The notes: a model not told the origin generated them from the sequence alone. Counted from the stretch's first letter, positions 45,942 to 55,624 are shown. The stretch is 64,000 bases of DNA from Maricaulis sp. (GCA_017643585.1 JAEPND010000005.1:124001-188000), one strand, 5' to 3'. Translations and numbers: made by a program.

Positions 45942-45978
45942 GCCTTACAAAGACCGCAATCCACGATAGTCTACGCCG

Positions 45979-46563
45979 ATGCTTATTCTGCTTGGACTGC
46001 TTTCCCTGACGGACGAGTGGCCGCTCTCCACCGAGCGGGCGCAATGTAGTCACGCCTCGCTCGTCAGCCCGGCTTGGCAACGGGCCTATTTCCCGGATGA
46101 ATACCTGGCGGGAGAAGCGTGCTTGTACGCCAGCGGCCTGTTGCACGACTTCGACCACGAGCCCCTGACCCCACCCGTCGCTAGATGGGATTTTCGTGCT
46201 GTCGCAACACGGTCCTTCCAGCGCCCGATCAGTTTCGAGGTCTGGCATCGCCGTGAGAACGAGAACCCGTTCCTTGTCTGGCAAGAGCTCGGCGATCCGC
46301 GTGAACCGAATTTGACGAGTTTCCCTCGATACGGGGAGTACGAGCTTTCGCCAGAGGATCAAATCCGGCTACAGGCGCTGGCGAACGATGCTGTATGTCT
46401 CGGACGGTATGAAAAACGCTTTGGCCTGGACGGCTCGACCTGGACGTTCGAATTCGCCGACACCGCGCGCTATTGTGCTCATCACGAGTGGGGCCCAGTT
46501 CACCCGCTAACGCGCGATCTCATTGAATTTCTGACCCGCCTTGCCGATACCGGCGGTGACTAG
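45979..46563 (+). CDS. exported protein, paralogue of the protein at 43708-44358
   Basis: The 194-residue product has only a short hydrophobic start (MLILLGLLSLT), so export is likely but not certain. Shared features with the first copy are the E-W-P segment, Cys residues and the late FEFADTARYC motif. It starts 37 bp past prmA on the same strand. Function unknown. Confidence 0.6.
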   Translation: MLILLGLLSLTDEWPLSTERAQCSHASLVSPAWQRAYFPDEYLAGEACLYASGLLHDFDHEPLTPPVARWDFRAVATRSFQRPISFEVWHRRENENPFLVWQELGDPREPNLTSFPRYGEYELSPEDQIRLQALANDAVCLGRYEKRFGLDGSTWTFEFADTARYCAHHEWGPVHPLTRDLIEFLTRLADTGGD

Positions 46564-46640
46564 CACGCTATAGCTCCGACCCATTTGGCAAATCCCCCGA
46601 TCTGCGCGACACTCCGGCGGAACACGTTTCGGAGTATCTG

Positions 46641-47558
46641 ATGAGCAGTCGAGACGGAAATGATCTCAAACTGGGCGATTGCCTTAGCCGGGACGAGCTG
46701 CGCGCCCTGTCACAGGCAACGAACTGGCAGGGAGCATTGATGGTGTCGGGCAATCTGCTGACGCTTGCACTCGCCTTTGCCCCCTCTGTGTTATGGCCCA
46801 ATCCGGCCACGCTGCTCCTCTCCATCGTCCTGATCGCCGGGCGCCAACTGGCCTTCGCAATCGTGCTGCATGACTGCGCGCACAATGCCCTGTTCCGTAG
46901 CGAGCGCCTCAACACATTTGTCGGGCGCTGGGTGGGCGGCGCGGCGGTGGACGTTCCGCTGCAGCTCTACCGGGAATATCACCTGAACCACCACAAACAT
47001 GCCGGCACCGACCAGGATCCGGACCAGGGTCTGGTCAAGGATTATCCGGTTACGCAAGACAGCCTGCGTCGCAAATTCATCCGGGATGTGAGCGGTCAGA
47101 CCGGTCTGAAGGAGCTGACCTTCCTCTGGCAGAATCCGACCCTTGCGGGAAAGGCGCCTTTCCTGGTGTTTCAGCTTGGTCTGCTGGGAATACTAAGCCT
47201 CGCCGGTGCCCCCTGGGCGATCGCCCTGTGGTGGCTGGCACGTATTTTCGTCTATCCAGCGATCATGCGCATCCGCAATATCGGCGAGCATGGTGTCGCG
47301 GCGGACCGCTATGATACCGAGCCCAGACGCAATACGCACACGACACGGCCCCGCTGGTGGGAACGCCCGTTTGTGGCGCCCAACCATGTGAATTTTCACC
47401 TGGAACATCACATGTTTGCGGCCGTGCCCCCCTATAATCTGCCCCGCCTGCACCGCTTGCTGTCCGAATGCGGCTATTATGAGGGATATGACTGCGTGAC
47501 CGAGGGGTATGGTCCTATGCTCAGGAAGGCCGTTCAGCCCGCACAGCCAGCGGAGTGA
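46641..47558 (+). CDS. membrane fatty acid desaturase/hydroxylase family protein
   Basis: The 305-residue protein has the three His boxes of the membrane di-iron family: HDCAH (77-81), HLNHHKH (114-120) and HLEHH near residue 264, with hydrophobic segments before and between. It may desaturate membrane lipids or act on carotenoid or other lipid substrates. ATG 46641 follows GGAG six bases upstream. Confidence 0.9.
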   Translation: MSSRDGNDLKLGDCLSRDELRALSQATNWQGALMVSGNLLTLALAFAPSVLWPNPATLLLSIVLIAGRQLAFAIVLHDCAHNALFRSERLNTFVGRWVGGAAVDVPLQLYREYHLNHHKHAGTDQDPDQGLVKDYPVTQDSLRRKFIRDVSGQTGLKELTFLWQNPTLAGKAPFLVFQLGLLGILSLAGAPWAIALWWLARIFVYPAIMRIRNIGEHGVAADRYDTEPRRNTHTTRPRWWERPFVAPNHVNFHLEHHMFAAVPPYNLPRLHRLLSECGYYEGYDCVTEGYGPMLRKAVQPAQPAE

Positions 47559-47602
47559 GGCCTCCGACGCAGGCACGCCGGAGGCCTTGCAATGGCGTGG
47601 AT

Positions 47603-48628
47603 CTACTCGTCGCGCGCCAGATCCAGATCACTGAACAGTTCCGCCATGCCGAGGGCGAACTCGCCGTGGTTGGGACCGTCATAATTTGAAGTCACCGCCA
47701 CAACAATTTGCGGCTCGATGAACACCAGCAGGTAAGCGCGTCCGCCCGGAGATCCGCCGGAATGGGCGGCATAGTGCACGTCATTGATCTCGCTATAACC
47801 GGCCGCGATTCCGAACGGTCCCTCCTCGGTGTCGATCGCATCTGAGAGGGCGTCGAGCGCGAGGATCTCGCCCCTCGCCAGTGCCCCACCCATATTGGCC
47901 AGATCCCGCGCCGACGCCAGCAGGCCTCCACCACCGAACTTGCACTCTGCTGACATGTTCTCCAGCACGCGCATGCGGCTCAGATTGCCGAACATGTTGG
48001 CGGCCTTGTCCGCTCCCGCGCGATCCGTATGCGCCAGATAGGCATCACCCAGCGCGGCGGTCATGGCGGCATCAAAACTGTTCGTGCCCGTGATCTCCAA
48101 AAGAAGATGGCTCAGCAGAACATAGCCGAATGTCGTGTATTGCTGCTCGGTTCCCGGCTCATGGATCAGCGCATCGTCAATGAAATGTCCAAGCGCATCC
48201 GCCGGCGTCTCACAGCGTCGCTCGGCAAAGTCACGCCAGTCCCGCTCGCCACGATAGTGCCGGACACCACCGCGATGGTTGAGCAGCTGACGCAGGGTCA
48301 CCGCCTCATAATGATCGGGCAAGGTCGGATCGATGACGCGCACTGCGGTGTCGAGGTCGAGCCCCGCTTCCGCTTCCAGTTGTGCATACGCCGTCGCCGT
48401 CAGCAACTTGGCGATGGAATAGAAATTATAATCGGTATCCAGCCCGTCTGCGCCGGTTCGGGCGATCCCGCCCTCGGCCTCGAAAACGGTTTCACCCTCG
48501 ACACTGACAGCTACGTTCAGCGAAGGAAACTCCTCTGCAAACGCCTCGAAACGGCTTTGCGCATCTTCAACGGGTGTCTGCAGCGAGAGGGCTCCGGCCA
48601 TCGCAGCAAGTGTGTTCACAAACAACAT
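47603..48628 (-). CDS. exported serine hydrolase, beta-lactamase/LACTB-like
   Basis: The 341-residue protein has a short signal-like N-terminus (VNTLAAMAGALSLQ), the S-x-x-K motif at Ser71-Lys74 (YSIAKLL), a Tyr motif YTTFGY at about 164 and HSGGS near the C-terminus. It belongs with serine beta-lactamase-fold esterases and peptidases. The Tyr-x-Asn motif has Thr in place of Asn. It is divergent from the LytTR gene across 95 bp. Confidence 0.85.
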   Translation of the reverse strand: MLFVNTLAAMAGALSLQTPVEDAQSRFEAFAEEFPSLNVAVSVEGETVFEAEGGIARTGADGLDTDYNFYSIAKLLTATAYAQLEAEAGLDLDTAVRVIDPTLPDHYEAVTLRQLLNHRGGVRHYRGERDWRDFAERRCETPADALGHFIDDALIHEPGTEQQYTTFGYVLLSHLLLEITGTNSFDAAMTAALGDAYLAHTDRAGADKAANMFGNLSRMRVLENMSAECKFGGGGLLASARDLANMGGALARGEILALDALSDAIDTEEGPFGIAAGYSEINDVHYAAHSGGSPGGRAYLLVFIEPQIVVAVTSNYDGPNHGEFALGMAELFSDLDLARDE

Positions 48629-48723
48629 TTATCGTCCTCGTCTGGTTCAATGCCCCCCGGCATTGATGACGGGTTTGCACCTGCCCCCTTGCCCGCGGCA
48701 GCAAAAAGGGGCGAATTGCTCGT

Positions 48724-50220
48724 ATGTCGGACGAATGGCTCAAACGATTTTCCGCCTGGCGCCCCGGGCTGGAACTCGCGGCGCTGCTGCTGGGTGTTCT
48801 CGTGGTGTTGCTCGGGGTCACACCGACGGCGCCGCCACCGGCCAGCTATGTTCCCGGCGTCAATCTGATCGACCGCCCCCTTTCACTGGCCGAAGCCGAA
48901 ACCATCGATTGGCCGGATGAGCGGCAATCCGTCTACACCGTCCCGGCTCCCGCCACGATCGGGTGGTTGCGCTGGAGCGATGTTGCCCTTGCCGAACTCG
49001 ACGGACCGCTGGCTGTGCGCACTGCCGGACCGTTCTCGGCGCGCATCTACTGGAATGGCACGCTGATCGGCGAAAAGGGGCAACCTGCCGAAACCGCGGA
49101 CGCAGAGATTCCCGGCCAGATCGATGCCGTCTTCTCCATACCGCCCGACCTGATCCGCAGTTCCGGCAACACGTTGCTGATGCAGTTCTCCAGCCACCGC
49201 GCGGGATATGAACCGATGACGCTGGTTCACTCGCTGTCGATCATTCCCTATCGCGCGGATGACCGCCGCCCTTTAAGGGCCTACTTCCCGCTCATTCTGA
49301 CCGGTGGAGCCCTGCTTGCCCTGGCCTTCGCGATCGCCTGGGCGGGCCATGGCCGCCGCGACGGCCGGGCCTTTCATCTCAGCCTTGCGCTGACCGCCCT
49401 GTTCCTCGCAGGTGCGGCCGAGGCGTCGAGAGCCTTCGTGAACTATAGCTATGACTGGCACCAGCCACGTCAGGCCATCATGCTCGTCTTCCTGCTGATC
49501 TTCGCTGCGACCCAGATGCGGTTCATCGTGCTGCGCTGGCCGGCCGCGCAGCGTCGCGCACTGTTTGCCCAGATCGCCACCGGCGCCCTGGCGATCATGA
49601 TGATTCTCTGGTCACCCGGCTATGACGCCAAATCCACGCTCGCGATCAGCATCGGCTGTCTGGCCATGGGCGGCTGGATCATCTGGCATGCGCCCGGGCA
49701 CACGCGCTGGATGGCACTCTTTTTCTGTGTGCTTTTGACCTATGCGCTTCGCTGGCCCGGTGATTTCCTCGACCGCGCCGTCTACGTGCTGGTTTTGGTT
49801 TTCTGGGGCTTTTTGGCGCTTCGCCTACCCGATCTTCTCGTCCCCCGACCGCAGGCGGCTGCAAGACAGGTCAAGCTGCTGACCACCGGACGCATGATCC
49901 TTGTGGACCGCACCGACATTCTCTTCCTCAAGGCGGCCGGCAATTACACCGAGGTGCACCTGGCCAATGGCGGCCAGCACCTCGACAACCGCAATCTGAG
50001 CGCCCTGTTCGAACTGCTGCAGGAGGCGTTCCATCGCCAGCACCGCTCCTATGCCATCAACCTCAGCCAGGTCCACGAGATCAGAAGCGCGGTCGGCAGC
50101 AAATATACGGCGGTATTGCAGAACGGCGTCGAGCTGCCGGTCAGTCGGAAGGAAGTCCAGCCGCTCAAGGCGCGCCTGGCAGCTCCTACTCCGGAAGCTG
50201 GAACAACTCTTCGACCGTAA
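48724..50220 (+). CDS. membrane-anchored LytTR transcriptional regulator
   Basis: The 498-residue protein has an N-terminal membrane segment (LELAALLLGVLVVLLGVT), an extracytoplasmic beta-rich domain (about 40-175, like 7TM-DISM or jelly-roll sensory parts), seven hydrophobic segments (about 185-370) and a C-terminal LytTR DNA-binding domain (about 385-485; DRTDILFLKAAGNYTEVHL, FHRQHRSYAINLSQV). It has no receiver domain, so it probably senses a ligand directly and binds DNA at the membrane. Its 3' end overlaps the XRE gene by 35 bp on the opposite strand. Confidence 0.85.
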   Translation: MSDEWLKRFSAWRPGLELAALLLGVLVVLLGVTPTAPPPASYVPGVNLIDRPLSLAEAETIDWPDERQSVYTVPAPATIGWLRWSDVALAELDGPLAVRTAGPFSARIYWNGTLIGEKGQPAETADAEIPGQIDAVFSIPPDLIRSSGNTLLMQFSSHRAGYEPMTLVHSLSIIPYRADDRRPLRAYFPLILTGGALLALAFAIAWAGHGRRDGRAFHLSLALTALFLAGAAEASRAFVNYSYDWHQPRQAIMLVFLLIFAATQMRFIVLRWPAAQRRALFAQIATGALAIMMILWSPGYDAKSTLAISIGCLAMGGWIIWHAPGHTRWMALFFCVLLTYALRWPGDFLDRAVYVLVLVFWGFLALRLPDLLVPRPQAAARQVKLLTTGRMILVDRTDILFLKAAGNYTEVHLANGGQHLDNRNLSALFELLQEAFHRQHRSYAINLSQVHEIRSAVGSKYTAVLQNGVELPVSRKEVQPLKARLAAPTPEAGTTLRP

Positions 50221-50398
50221 CGCCAAGCGCGCGGGCAAGCTTCAGGCTCAATATGGTCGAGGGAATGAACACACCATTCTCAACCGTGTTGATGGTTTTG
50301 CGACTGACACGGACCCGGCCGGCCAGCTCGGCCTGGGTGAACCCCTTGGCCGAGCGGAATTCCTTGAGCCGGTTCCTCAGATCCTGGTGATCTCCCAC
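50186..50398 (-). CDS. small XRE-family helix-turn-helix regulator
   Basis: The 70-residue protein is one Cro/C1-type HTH domain: RLKEFRSAKGFTQAELAGRVRVSRKTINTVENG, then SLKLARALGVTVEELFQLPE. Start GTG 50398 directly follows the TAG of the membrane gene. This XRE/membrane-protein pair is a common arrangement. It probably represses its own operon through the palindromes upstream (50839-50899). Confidence 0.9.
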   Translation of the reverse strand: MGDHQDLRNRLKEFRSAKGFTQAELAGRVRVSRKTINTVENGVFIPSTILSLKLARALGVTVEELFQLPE

Positions 50399-50836
50399 CT
50401 AGTCGCGCTCCAGGAAGGCAAAACGCAGCAGCGGCGCGGCTACCGCTGTCAGGACCATCAAATGGGCCACCTCCTGCGGGGAAAATGTCAGGTAGAAGGA
50501 TGCCCCGAACAAGGCTGCTGCCATGACCAGCATGGCCCAGTAGCCAAAGCTGAATGCCCGGGCGCGGTTGGCCTGGGTGAGTTCGTCTTCCAGCGCCGCG
50601 CGAACCTCCGGGTCCTTGGCATGGGACCGGCCAAAACGCAGCAGAGCGATGAGGGCGAGCGCCCAGACCAGGATGCCAGCCACATAGACCAGGTCGACCA
50701 GTCGGCTGGAGCCGCTCGCAATCTCGGCATAGCGGTCCATGAAAGGAACCTGCCAGGTGAGAAAGGAACCAACGAAGACGACCATCAACATACGACGTCG
50801 GCGCGAGAGTTTTTCGACAGGGCTGAGCTCGGTCAT
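50399..50836 (-). CDS. small membrane protein paired with XRE regulator
   Basis: The 145-residue protein has four hydrophobic segments (MLMVVFVGSFLTW, LVYVAGILVWALALIALL, YWAMLVMAAALFGASFYL, VLTAVAAPLLRFAFL). It is the first gene of a two-gene unit with the XRE regulator. Its ribosome site GGAGG lies inside operator copy 1. The function is unknown. Confidence 0.75.
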   Translation of the reverse strand: MTELSPVEKLSRRRRMLMVVFVGSFLTWQVPFMDRYAEIASGSSRLVDLVYVAGILVWALALIALLRFGRSHAKDPEVRAALEDELTQANRARAFSFGYWAMLVMAAALFGASFYLTFSPQEVAHLMVLTAVAAPLLRFAFLERD

Positions 50837-50838
50837 GC

Positions 50839-50899
50839 GTAACCTCCAGGTGACACTCGATTGATACCTACAGGTTACTTCGTGTAACGTCGAGGTTAC
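50839..50899. promoter_or_regulatory. three 16-bp palindromic operators
   Basis: Copies are at 50839-50854 (GTAAC CTCCAG GTGAC), 50863-50878 (GATAC CTACAG GTTAC) and 50884-50899 (GTAAC GTCGAG GTTAC), all of the form GTAAC-N6-GTTAC. Centres are 24 and 21 bp apart. Copy 1 overlaps the ribosome site of the membrane gene. The likely ligand is the XRE protein encoded two genes downstream. Confidence 0.7.
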
Positions 50900-50910
50900 T
50901 CATTATTCGA

Positions 50911-50945
50911 AAAGAAAACGCCCCGCCAGACCTGGCCGGGGCGTT
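50911..50945 (-). terminator. rho-independent terminator of the carboxylase gene
   Basis: The stem AACGCCCC / GGGGCGTT lies 15 bp past the carboxylase stop in the minus direction and is followed there by TTTTCTTTTC. Confidence 0.85.
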
Positions 50946-50959
50946 GTCTCGCACCGCTC

Positions 50960-52492
50960 CTAGAGCGGGATGTTGTCGTGCTTTTTCCAGGGGTTTTCCG
51001 CCTTCTTGTTCTTCAGCGTCCGCAGCGCGCTGATCAGGCGTTTGCGCGTATTATGCGGCATGATCACATCATCGATATAGCCACGTCCCGCCGCGACGAA
51101 CGGATTGGCAAAGCGGTCTTCATATTCCTTGACGTGCTCGGCCATCTTGTCCGCGTCACCCAGATCCTTGCGGTGGATGATTTCCGCAGCGCCTTTGGCA
51201 CCCATTACGGCGATCTCGGCCGTCGGCCAGGCATAGTTCACATCGCCGCGCAGGTGTTTCGAGCTCATCACGTCATACGCGCCGCCATAGGCCTTGCGCG
51301 TGATCACGGTCAGCTTCGGCACGGTCGCTTCGGCATAGGCGAAGAGCAGCTTGGCGCCGTGTTTGATCAGGCCGCCATATTCCTGCTTGGTGCCCGGCAG
51401 GAAGCCCGGAACGTCCACAAAGGTGACCAGCGGGATATTGAAAGCATCACAGAAGCGCACAAAACGCCCAGCCTTGCGGCTGGCATCAATGTCCAGAACC
51501 CCGGCCAGTGACATCGGCTGGTTGGCCACAAAGCCCACCGGCTGGCCATCGAGACGGCCAAAGCCCACGACGATATTCGTGCCATAGTCGGGTGCGATTT
51601 CGAAGAAATCACCTTCGTCCGAAACCTTTTCGATCAATTCCTTGATGTCATAGGGTTTGTTTGGGTTCGACGGGACCAGGCTGTCCAGGCTCGGCTCCTG
51701 GCGATCTGCGCGGTCATAGACCGGGCGCACAGGTGGTTTCTCGCGATTGGACAGCGGCAGGAAATCGATCAGGCGGCGCAGCTGCACCAGGGCTTCCAAG
51801 TCATTTTCGAACGCACCATCAGCGACGCCGGATTTCTTGGCGTGCACGGAGGCACCGCCCAGGTCCTCGTGCGTGACTTCCTCATTGGTGACTGTCTTAA
51901 CGACGTCCGGGCCGGTCACATACATGTAGGACGTGTCCTTCACCATGAAGATGAAGTCGGTAATCGCCGGTGAATACACGTCACCGCCTGCGCACGGGCC
52001 CATGATCATGGAGATCTGCGGAACGACACCGGAGGCCAGCGTGTTCTGCAGGAAGATGTCTGCATAGCCGCCCAGCGAGGCGACGCCTTCCTGGATGCGC
52101 GCACCACCCGCATCGAAGATGCCGATGATTGGCGCGCCATTCTGGATGGCCGCCTTCTGGATCTTGACGATTTTCTGGGCATGCGTCTCTGACAAGGATC
52201 CACCGAAGACCGTGAAGTCCTTGGAGAAAACATAGACGAGACGGCCATTGATCGTGCCGTGACCAGTGACAACACCGTCTCCCGGGATCTTCTTGTCCGC
52301 CATGCCGAAGTCGACACAGCGATGCTCGACGAACATGTCCCATTCTTCGAAACTGTCATCATCGAGCAGGAGCTCGATGCGCTCGCGTGCGGTCAGCTTG
52401 CCCTTGGCGTGCTGGCTTTCGATCCGCGCTTCACCGCCACCGAGCCGCGCGCCTTCACGCTTTGCTTCCAGCTGTTCGAGCACATCTTTCAT
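50960..52492 (-). CDS. pccB: acyl-CoA (propionyl-CoA-type) carboxylase carboxyltransferase beta subunit
   Basis: The 510-residue protein starts [20 protein letters not shown] and has the carboxyltransferase N-domain ([50 protein letters not shown]) and C-domain ([37 protein letters not shown]). It moves carboxyl from biotin to propionyl-CoA or a similar acyl-CoA. ATG 52492 gives the normal family length. The biotin-carboxylase alpha chain is not in the window, so the exact substrate is open. Confidence 0.92.
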   Translation of the reverse strand: MKDVLEQLEAKREGARLGGGEARIESQHAKGKLTARERIELLLDDDSFEEWDMFVEHRCVDFGMADKKIPGDGVVTGHGTINGRLVYVFSKDFTVFGGSLSETHAQKIVKIQKAAIQNGAPIIGIFDAGGARIQEGVASLGGYADIFLQNTLASGVVPQISMIMGPCAGGDVYSPAITDFIFMVKDTSYMYVTGPDVVKTVTNEEVTHEDLGGASVHAKKSGVADGAFENDLEALVQLRRLIDFLPLSNREKPPVRPVYDRADRQEPSLDSLVPSNPNKPYDIKELIEKVSDEGDFFEIAPDYGTNIVVGFGRLDGQPVGFVANQPMSLAGVLDIDASRKAGRFVRFCDAFNIPLVTFVDVPGFLPGTKQEYGGLIKHGAKLLFAYAEATVPKLTVITRKAYGGAYDVMSSKHLRGDVNYAWPTAEIAVMGAKGAAEIIHRKDLGDADKMAEHVKEYEDRFANPFVAAGRGYIDDVIMPHNTRKRLISALRTLKNKKAENPWKKHDNIPL

Positions 52493-52586
52493 GGCAGGAC
52501 GCCCCCTGTTTTCTCTCTCTTGCGAGGGGGATAGCAGAGGTCGCCCTGACAGCGCAATCACATGACTCGTATGGTTATCAATCTGC

Positions 52587-53138
52587 CTATTCCGGCGCAG
52601 CGGTCTCGATCTCGATATCCCGCGCGAATTGATAGAAGGCCTGTAATGCGGGCAGCAAATAGCCGGTCTGGATAGAACAGCGGACAATGACCAAGTGTTC
52701 GGCGCCGGAAATCGACACCATCATGGCCTCGAAGCCCTGCCCCTCATGTGCACCAGCCCAGAGATTGCGCATCGCCGGTCGGCCATGCAGCGAGACGACT
52801 TCAGTCAGATACCCCTGGCGCCAGTCCACGCCGGACGCCTCGAGCTGTGCGCCCACGGTTGCCGGATTGGCCGCATAAAACGCCTCCAGCCATTCCTGGC
52901 TCGACGCGCTCAGCGCGACCGTTTCCAGATTACAGTTTGCCCCGGCAAAAGCGCCACCTTCCGGATACCAGGTTGGCAATCCGACGGCTTCGGCCCCTTC
53001 CTCGCTATAGACCCACCCCGGAATCTCGCGGCCGTCATAGACGCCATCGACATGATCCTGAGCCTGGGCAGCCGTGACCATCGTCAGGCCTGCAACAATA
53101 CTAGATACAACGCGTTTCACTATATTCCCCCGGATCAT
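52587..53138 (-). CDS. exported protein, tandem paralogue 2
   Basis: The 183-residue product has a signal peptide ([17 protein letters not shown]). The mature start [20 protein letters not shown] parallels QDYQAGIYDGRSIPGWVYSAE in the next gene, and both share 'GANCNL' and '[18 protein letters not shown]' segments. No known family. Its start overlaps the stop of the other copy (ATGA). Confidence 0.65.
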   Translation of the reverse strand: MIRGNIVKRVVSSIVAGLTMVTAAQAQDHVDGVYDGREIPGWVYSEEGAEAVGLPTWYPEGGAFAGANCNLETVALSASSQEWLEAFYAANPATVGAQLEASGVDWRQGYLTEVVSLHGRPAMRNLWAGAHEGQGFEAMMVSISGAEHLVIVRCSIQTGYLLPALQAFYQFARDIEIETAAPE

Positions 53139-53677
53139 CGAGGTGGCGGCGCCAACAGGCTCAGCCCCTCTGCGAAACTATAAAACTCATGCACACGACG
53201 AAGATACCCTCCGTCCCGCACGACACAGGTCACGGTTACCAACTGCCCCTCCACGGCCAGCGAGGTGATGACAAAATTGAAGACTTGCTGGCTGACCCGC
53301 GCTGTGAGCGTGTTGCGCATGGCCGGATAGCCTTTCAGCTCAATACGTTCGGTTAGATGGCCCGCCGTCACCTCTGTGCCGGCCCGGCGCATTTCATTAG
53401 CGAAACTCTCGCGCGTGACGCCCCGGAAGTATTGCTCATACTCGGCGCGATTGGCGGTGACCGGACTTGCACCCAGATTGCAATTTGCACCATCAACCTC
53501 CGTTCCACCCGAGATCGGGATCCAGGTTGGCAATTGCGCAGTTGCGGTCAGCTCGGCGGAATATACCCATCCCGGAATGGAGCGACCATCATAGATCCCC
53601 GCCTGATAGTCCTGGGCGAAGCCTGCCCCCGGCAGACCCAAGAACAGGACGACCAAGAGCCGAAAAACATTTGCCAT
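53135..53677 (-). CDS. exported protein, tandem paralogue 1
   Basis: The 180-residue product has a signal peptide (LLVVLFLGLPGAGFA). ATG 53677 is preceded by AAAGGGGATGA, a strong ribosome site. The sequence is related to the following gene across its full length, with two conserved cysteines (GANCNL and VTCVVR) that could form a disulphide. It is the first gene of the pair. Confidence 0.68.
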   Translation of the reverse strand: MANVFRLLVVLFLGLPGAGFAQDYQAGIYDGRSIPGWVYSAELTATAQLPTWIPISGGTEVDGANCNLGASPVTANRAEYEQYFRGVTRESFANEMRRAGTEVTAGHLTERIELKGYPAMRNTLTARVSQQVFNFVITSLAVEGQLVTVTCVVRDGGYLRRVHEFYSFAEGLSLLAPPPR

Positions 53678-53798
53678 TTCATCCCCTTTACATGGATTAA
53701 TCGAACCGGCTGACATGCACCGCCCCGCTCCCCTGTCACGCGAAAAAAGATCGCCCGACTGGCCTCTTGATTGCATGATCAAACCCGAGGAGAAGCCC

Positions 53799-54890
53799 AT
53801 GTCCCATTACGCCACGTCCTGCAAAATTCTCAAAGTCCAGAATTTGACGCCACAACTGCGCCAGTACTGGCAGGGCTTCGTTGACGAGACCCCGAACCTG
53901 GCCTCTCCCTATTTCGAGCTGGAGTTCGCCGATCTGATGGCCAGCGTTCGTCGGGACACGCGCGTGGCAGTCTTCTATCGAAACGGAGTTCCGGCGGGGT
54001 TCTTGCCATTCCAGAAATCCCTGAGCGGCTTTTTTCGCCCGCTGGGTGGCCCGATGGGCGATCATCACGGCCTGATTGCTGACAATGAGGCATTGCGCTT
54101 TTCCGAAACGCTGAAGAAACGCCTTTTCGGTACGCTCATCTTTGACGGCGGGCTCGCGTCGCAGGACGACATCCGGAACAACGGCCACTCGCCCGAAGCC
54201 TCCTGGGTCATCGACCTGGCCGATGGCTACGAAGCCTACTGGGAGGGCCGCCAGAAAGCTGAAGCCAAGGCCTTGCGAAATCTGCGCGCGCGCGAGCGCA
54301 AGCTGGACGCTCTTGGCGGCGAAGTCGTCTATCGCATCGACGATCCGCGAACGGTCGCTCTTGACACACTGCTGCACTACAAACGCGCGCAATACGCCGC
54401 GACGGGCGCCACAGATGTCTTCCATGGCAGCTGGGCGCGCAATCTGGCTTATGCCCTGCTGGGACATCGAACGGACCGTCTTGCCGGCTGTCTTTCGACG
54501 ATGGAAGTCGACGGCCGCATCGTCGCGGCGCATTTCGGCATGCGCTCGAAAGGCGTGATGCACTACTGGTTCCCGGCCTACGATCCGGCACTCTCCCAGG
54601 TCGCACCTGGCTTGTTACTGTTTCGCGAACTGACCCGCGGCATTGCCGATCTCGGACCGACACAAATGCACCTTGGCCCGGGCACGTATGACTTCAAAAA
54701 ACGTTTTTCGAACAGCAGCTTCGATATCATGCGCGGCGAAATTTCCAGCCTGTCCCTGCCCAGCGCGACCCTGGCTGCCGGGCGCGGCATCAAACAGCTG
54801 GCAAACGCCTTGCCGCTGGGACCGATCTCGACCTGGCCCGAGAAGGCCTGGCGACGCCTGGATACACTGACCGCTGTCAGGGGTATCTAG
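53799..54890 (+). CDS. FemAB/CelD-like GNAT acetyltransferase
   Basis: The 363-residue protein has the paired GNAT layout of the CelD/BcsL-like Acetyltransf_6 group: DTRVAVFYRNGVPAGFLPFQ in the N-terminal half, then RQKAEAKALRNLRARERKL and VDGRIVAAHFGMRSKGVMHYWFPAYDP in the second domain. Such proteins acylate exopolysaccharide or wall precursors. ATG 53799 follows GAGGAG six bases upstream. It shares a CTAG stop with the convergent ATP12 gene. Confidence 0.82.
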   Translation: MSHYATSCKILKVQNLTPQLRQYWQGFVDETPNLASPYFELEFADLMASVRRDTRVAVFYRNGVPAGFLPFQKSLSGFFRPLGGPMGDHHGLIADNEALRFSETLKKRLFGTLIFDGGLASQDDIRNNGHSPEASWVIDLADGYEAYWEGRQKAEAKALRNLRARERKLDALGGEVVYRIDDPRTVALDTLLHYKRAQYAATGATDVFHGSWARNLAYALLGHRTDRLAGCLSTMEVDGRIVAAHFGMRSKGVMHYWFPAYDPALSQVAPGLLLFRELTRGIADLGPTQMHLGPGTYDFKKRFSNSSFDIMRGEISSLSLPSATLAAGRGIKQLANALPLGPISTWPEKAWRRLDTLTAVRGI

Positions 54891-55624
54891 AGCGCGCTCA
54901 ACAGGCGTTCGACCGCCAGGATTTCCACCTTGAGATTGTCAAGGCGCTCCTTGGCCTCGGCATCCTCGCCCCAATGGCTGGCCTGGTAGTGCTCGTCCAG
55001 TGTGGACAGGGCAAAGGCCTGCTCACCACTGATGCGTTTTTCCAGCAGGGCAAAACCCAGTACCGCTGACCCGGTCAGTGCCGTCGCCTGGGCCAAGGCT
55101 GCCAGGCGCCAGCGATCCAGCTCACCGGCACGATTGTGGATCAGGGTCAGGGCGACCGGATCCTGGTCGATCGGCAGTACGCCGGTTGCGGGGACCAGAT
55201 GCGCGCCCAGCGCCTCTTCGGCCCAGCTCAGCAAGGGATCCCAGGCCGCCGCCTGTGCAGCAACGAGGTCATCCGGCTCCGGCGCGCGGAAACACAACAG
55301 GTCGGTGGAGGCGTATTTGGTGATCTCGGCCACGGTGGCCGGAATATCGAGGCGATCCAGGGTGACGTAGCTCAGCCGGGTCATCGGCATGCTCATCGGA
55401 TCGATGCGCTCGCCCTGCGCCGCCCATTCCTCGGCCAGCGCCTCGGCCAGCACCCGCGTCGGCAGGATCGCAGCATTGCGGCCCGGCGTTTTCACACCAC
55501 GACCATCAAGACGGACCTCAAAGGCCTCATCCACTACCTCGACCGTCACGCTCTCGTAAAAGCGCTGGGGCAGATTGTCCTTCTCGCTGGGAATGCGAAC
55601 GCCGGGTTTGGTTTCGTATGCCAC
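54887..55624 (-). CDS. ATP12-family F1-ATPase assembly chaperone
   Basis: The 245-residue protein has RFYESVTVEVVDEAFEVRLDGRGVKTPGR, the ATP12 start with its Asp-Gly-Arg-x-x-x-Thr-Pro motif, then PMTRLSYVTLDRL and AAWDPLLSWAEEALGAHL. ATP12 helps assemble the F1 alpha subunit; this chaperone is shared by alphaproteobacteria and mitochondria. The start is GTG 55624. It lies 20 bp downstream of a membrane-protein gene on the same strand. Confidence 0.92.
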   Translation of the reverse strand: MAYETKPGVRIPSEKDNLPQRFYESVTVEVVDEAFEVRLDGRGVKTPGRNAAILPTRVLAEALAEEWAAQGERIDPMSMPMTRLSYVTLDRLDIPATVAEITKYASTDLLCFRAPEPDDLVAAQAAAWDPLLSWAEEALGAHLVPATGVLPIDQDPVALTLIHNRAGELDRWRLAALAQATALTGSAVLGFALLEKRISGEQAFALSTLDEHYQASHWGEDAEAKERLDNLKVEILAVERLLSAL

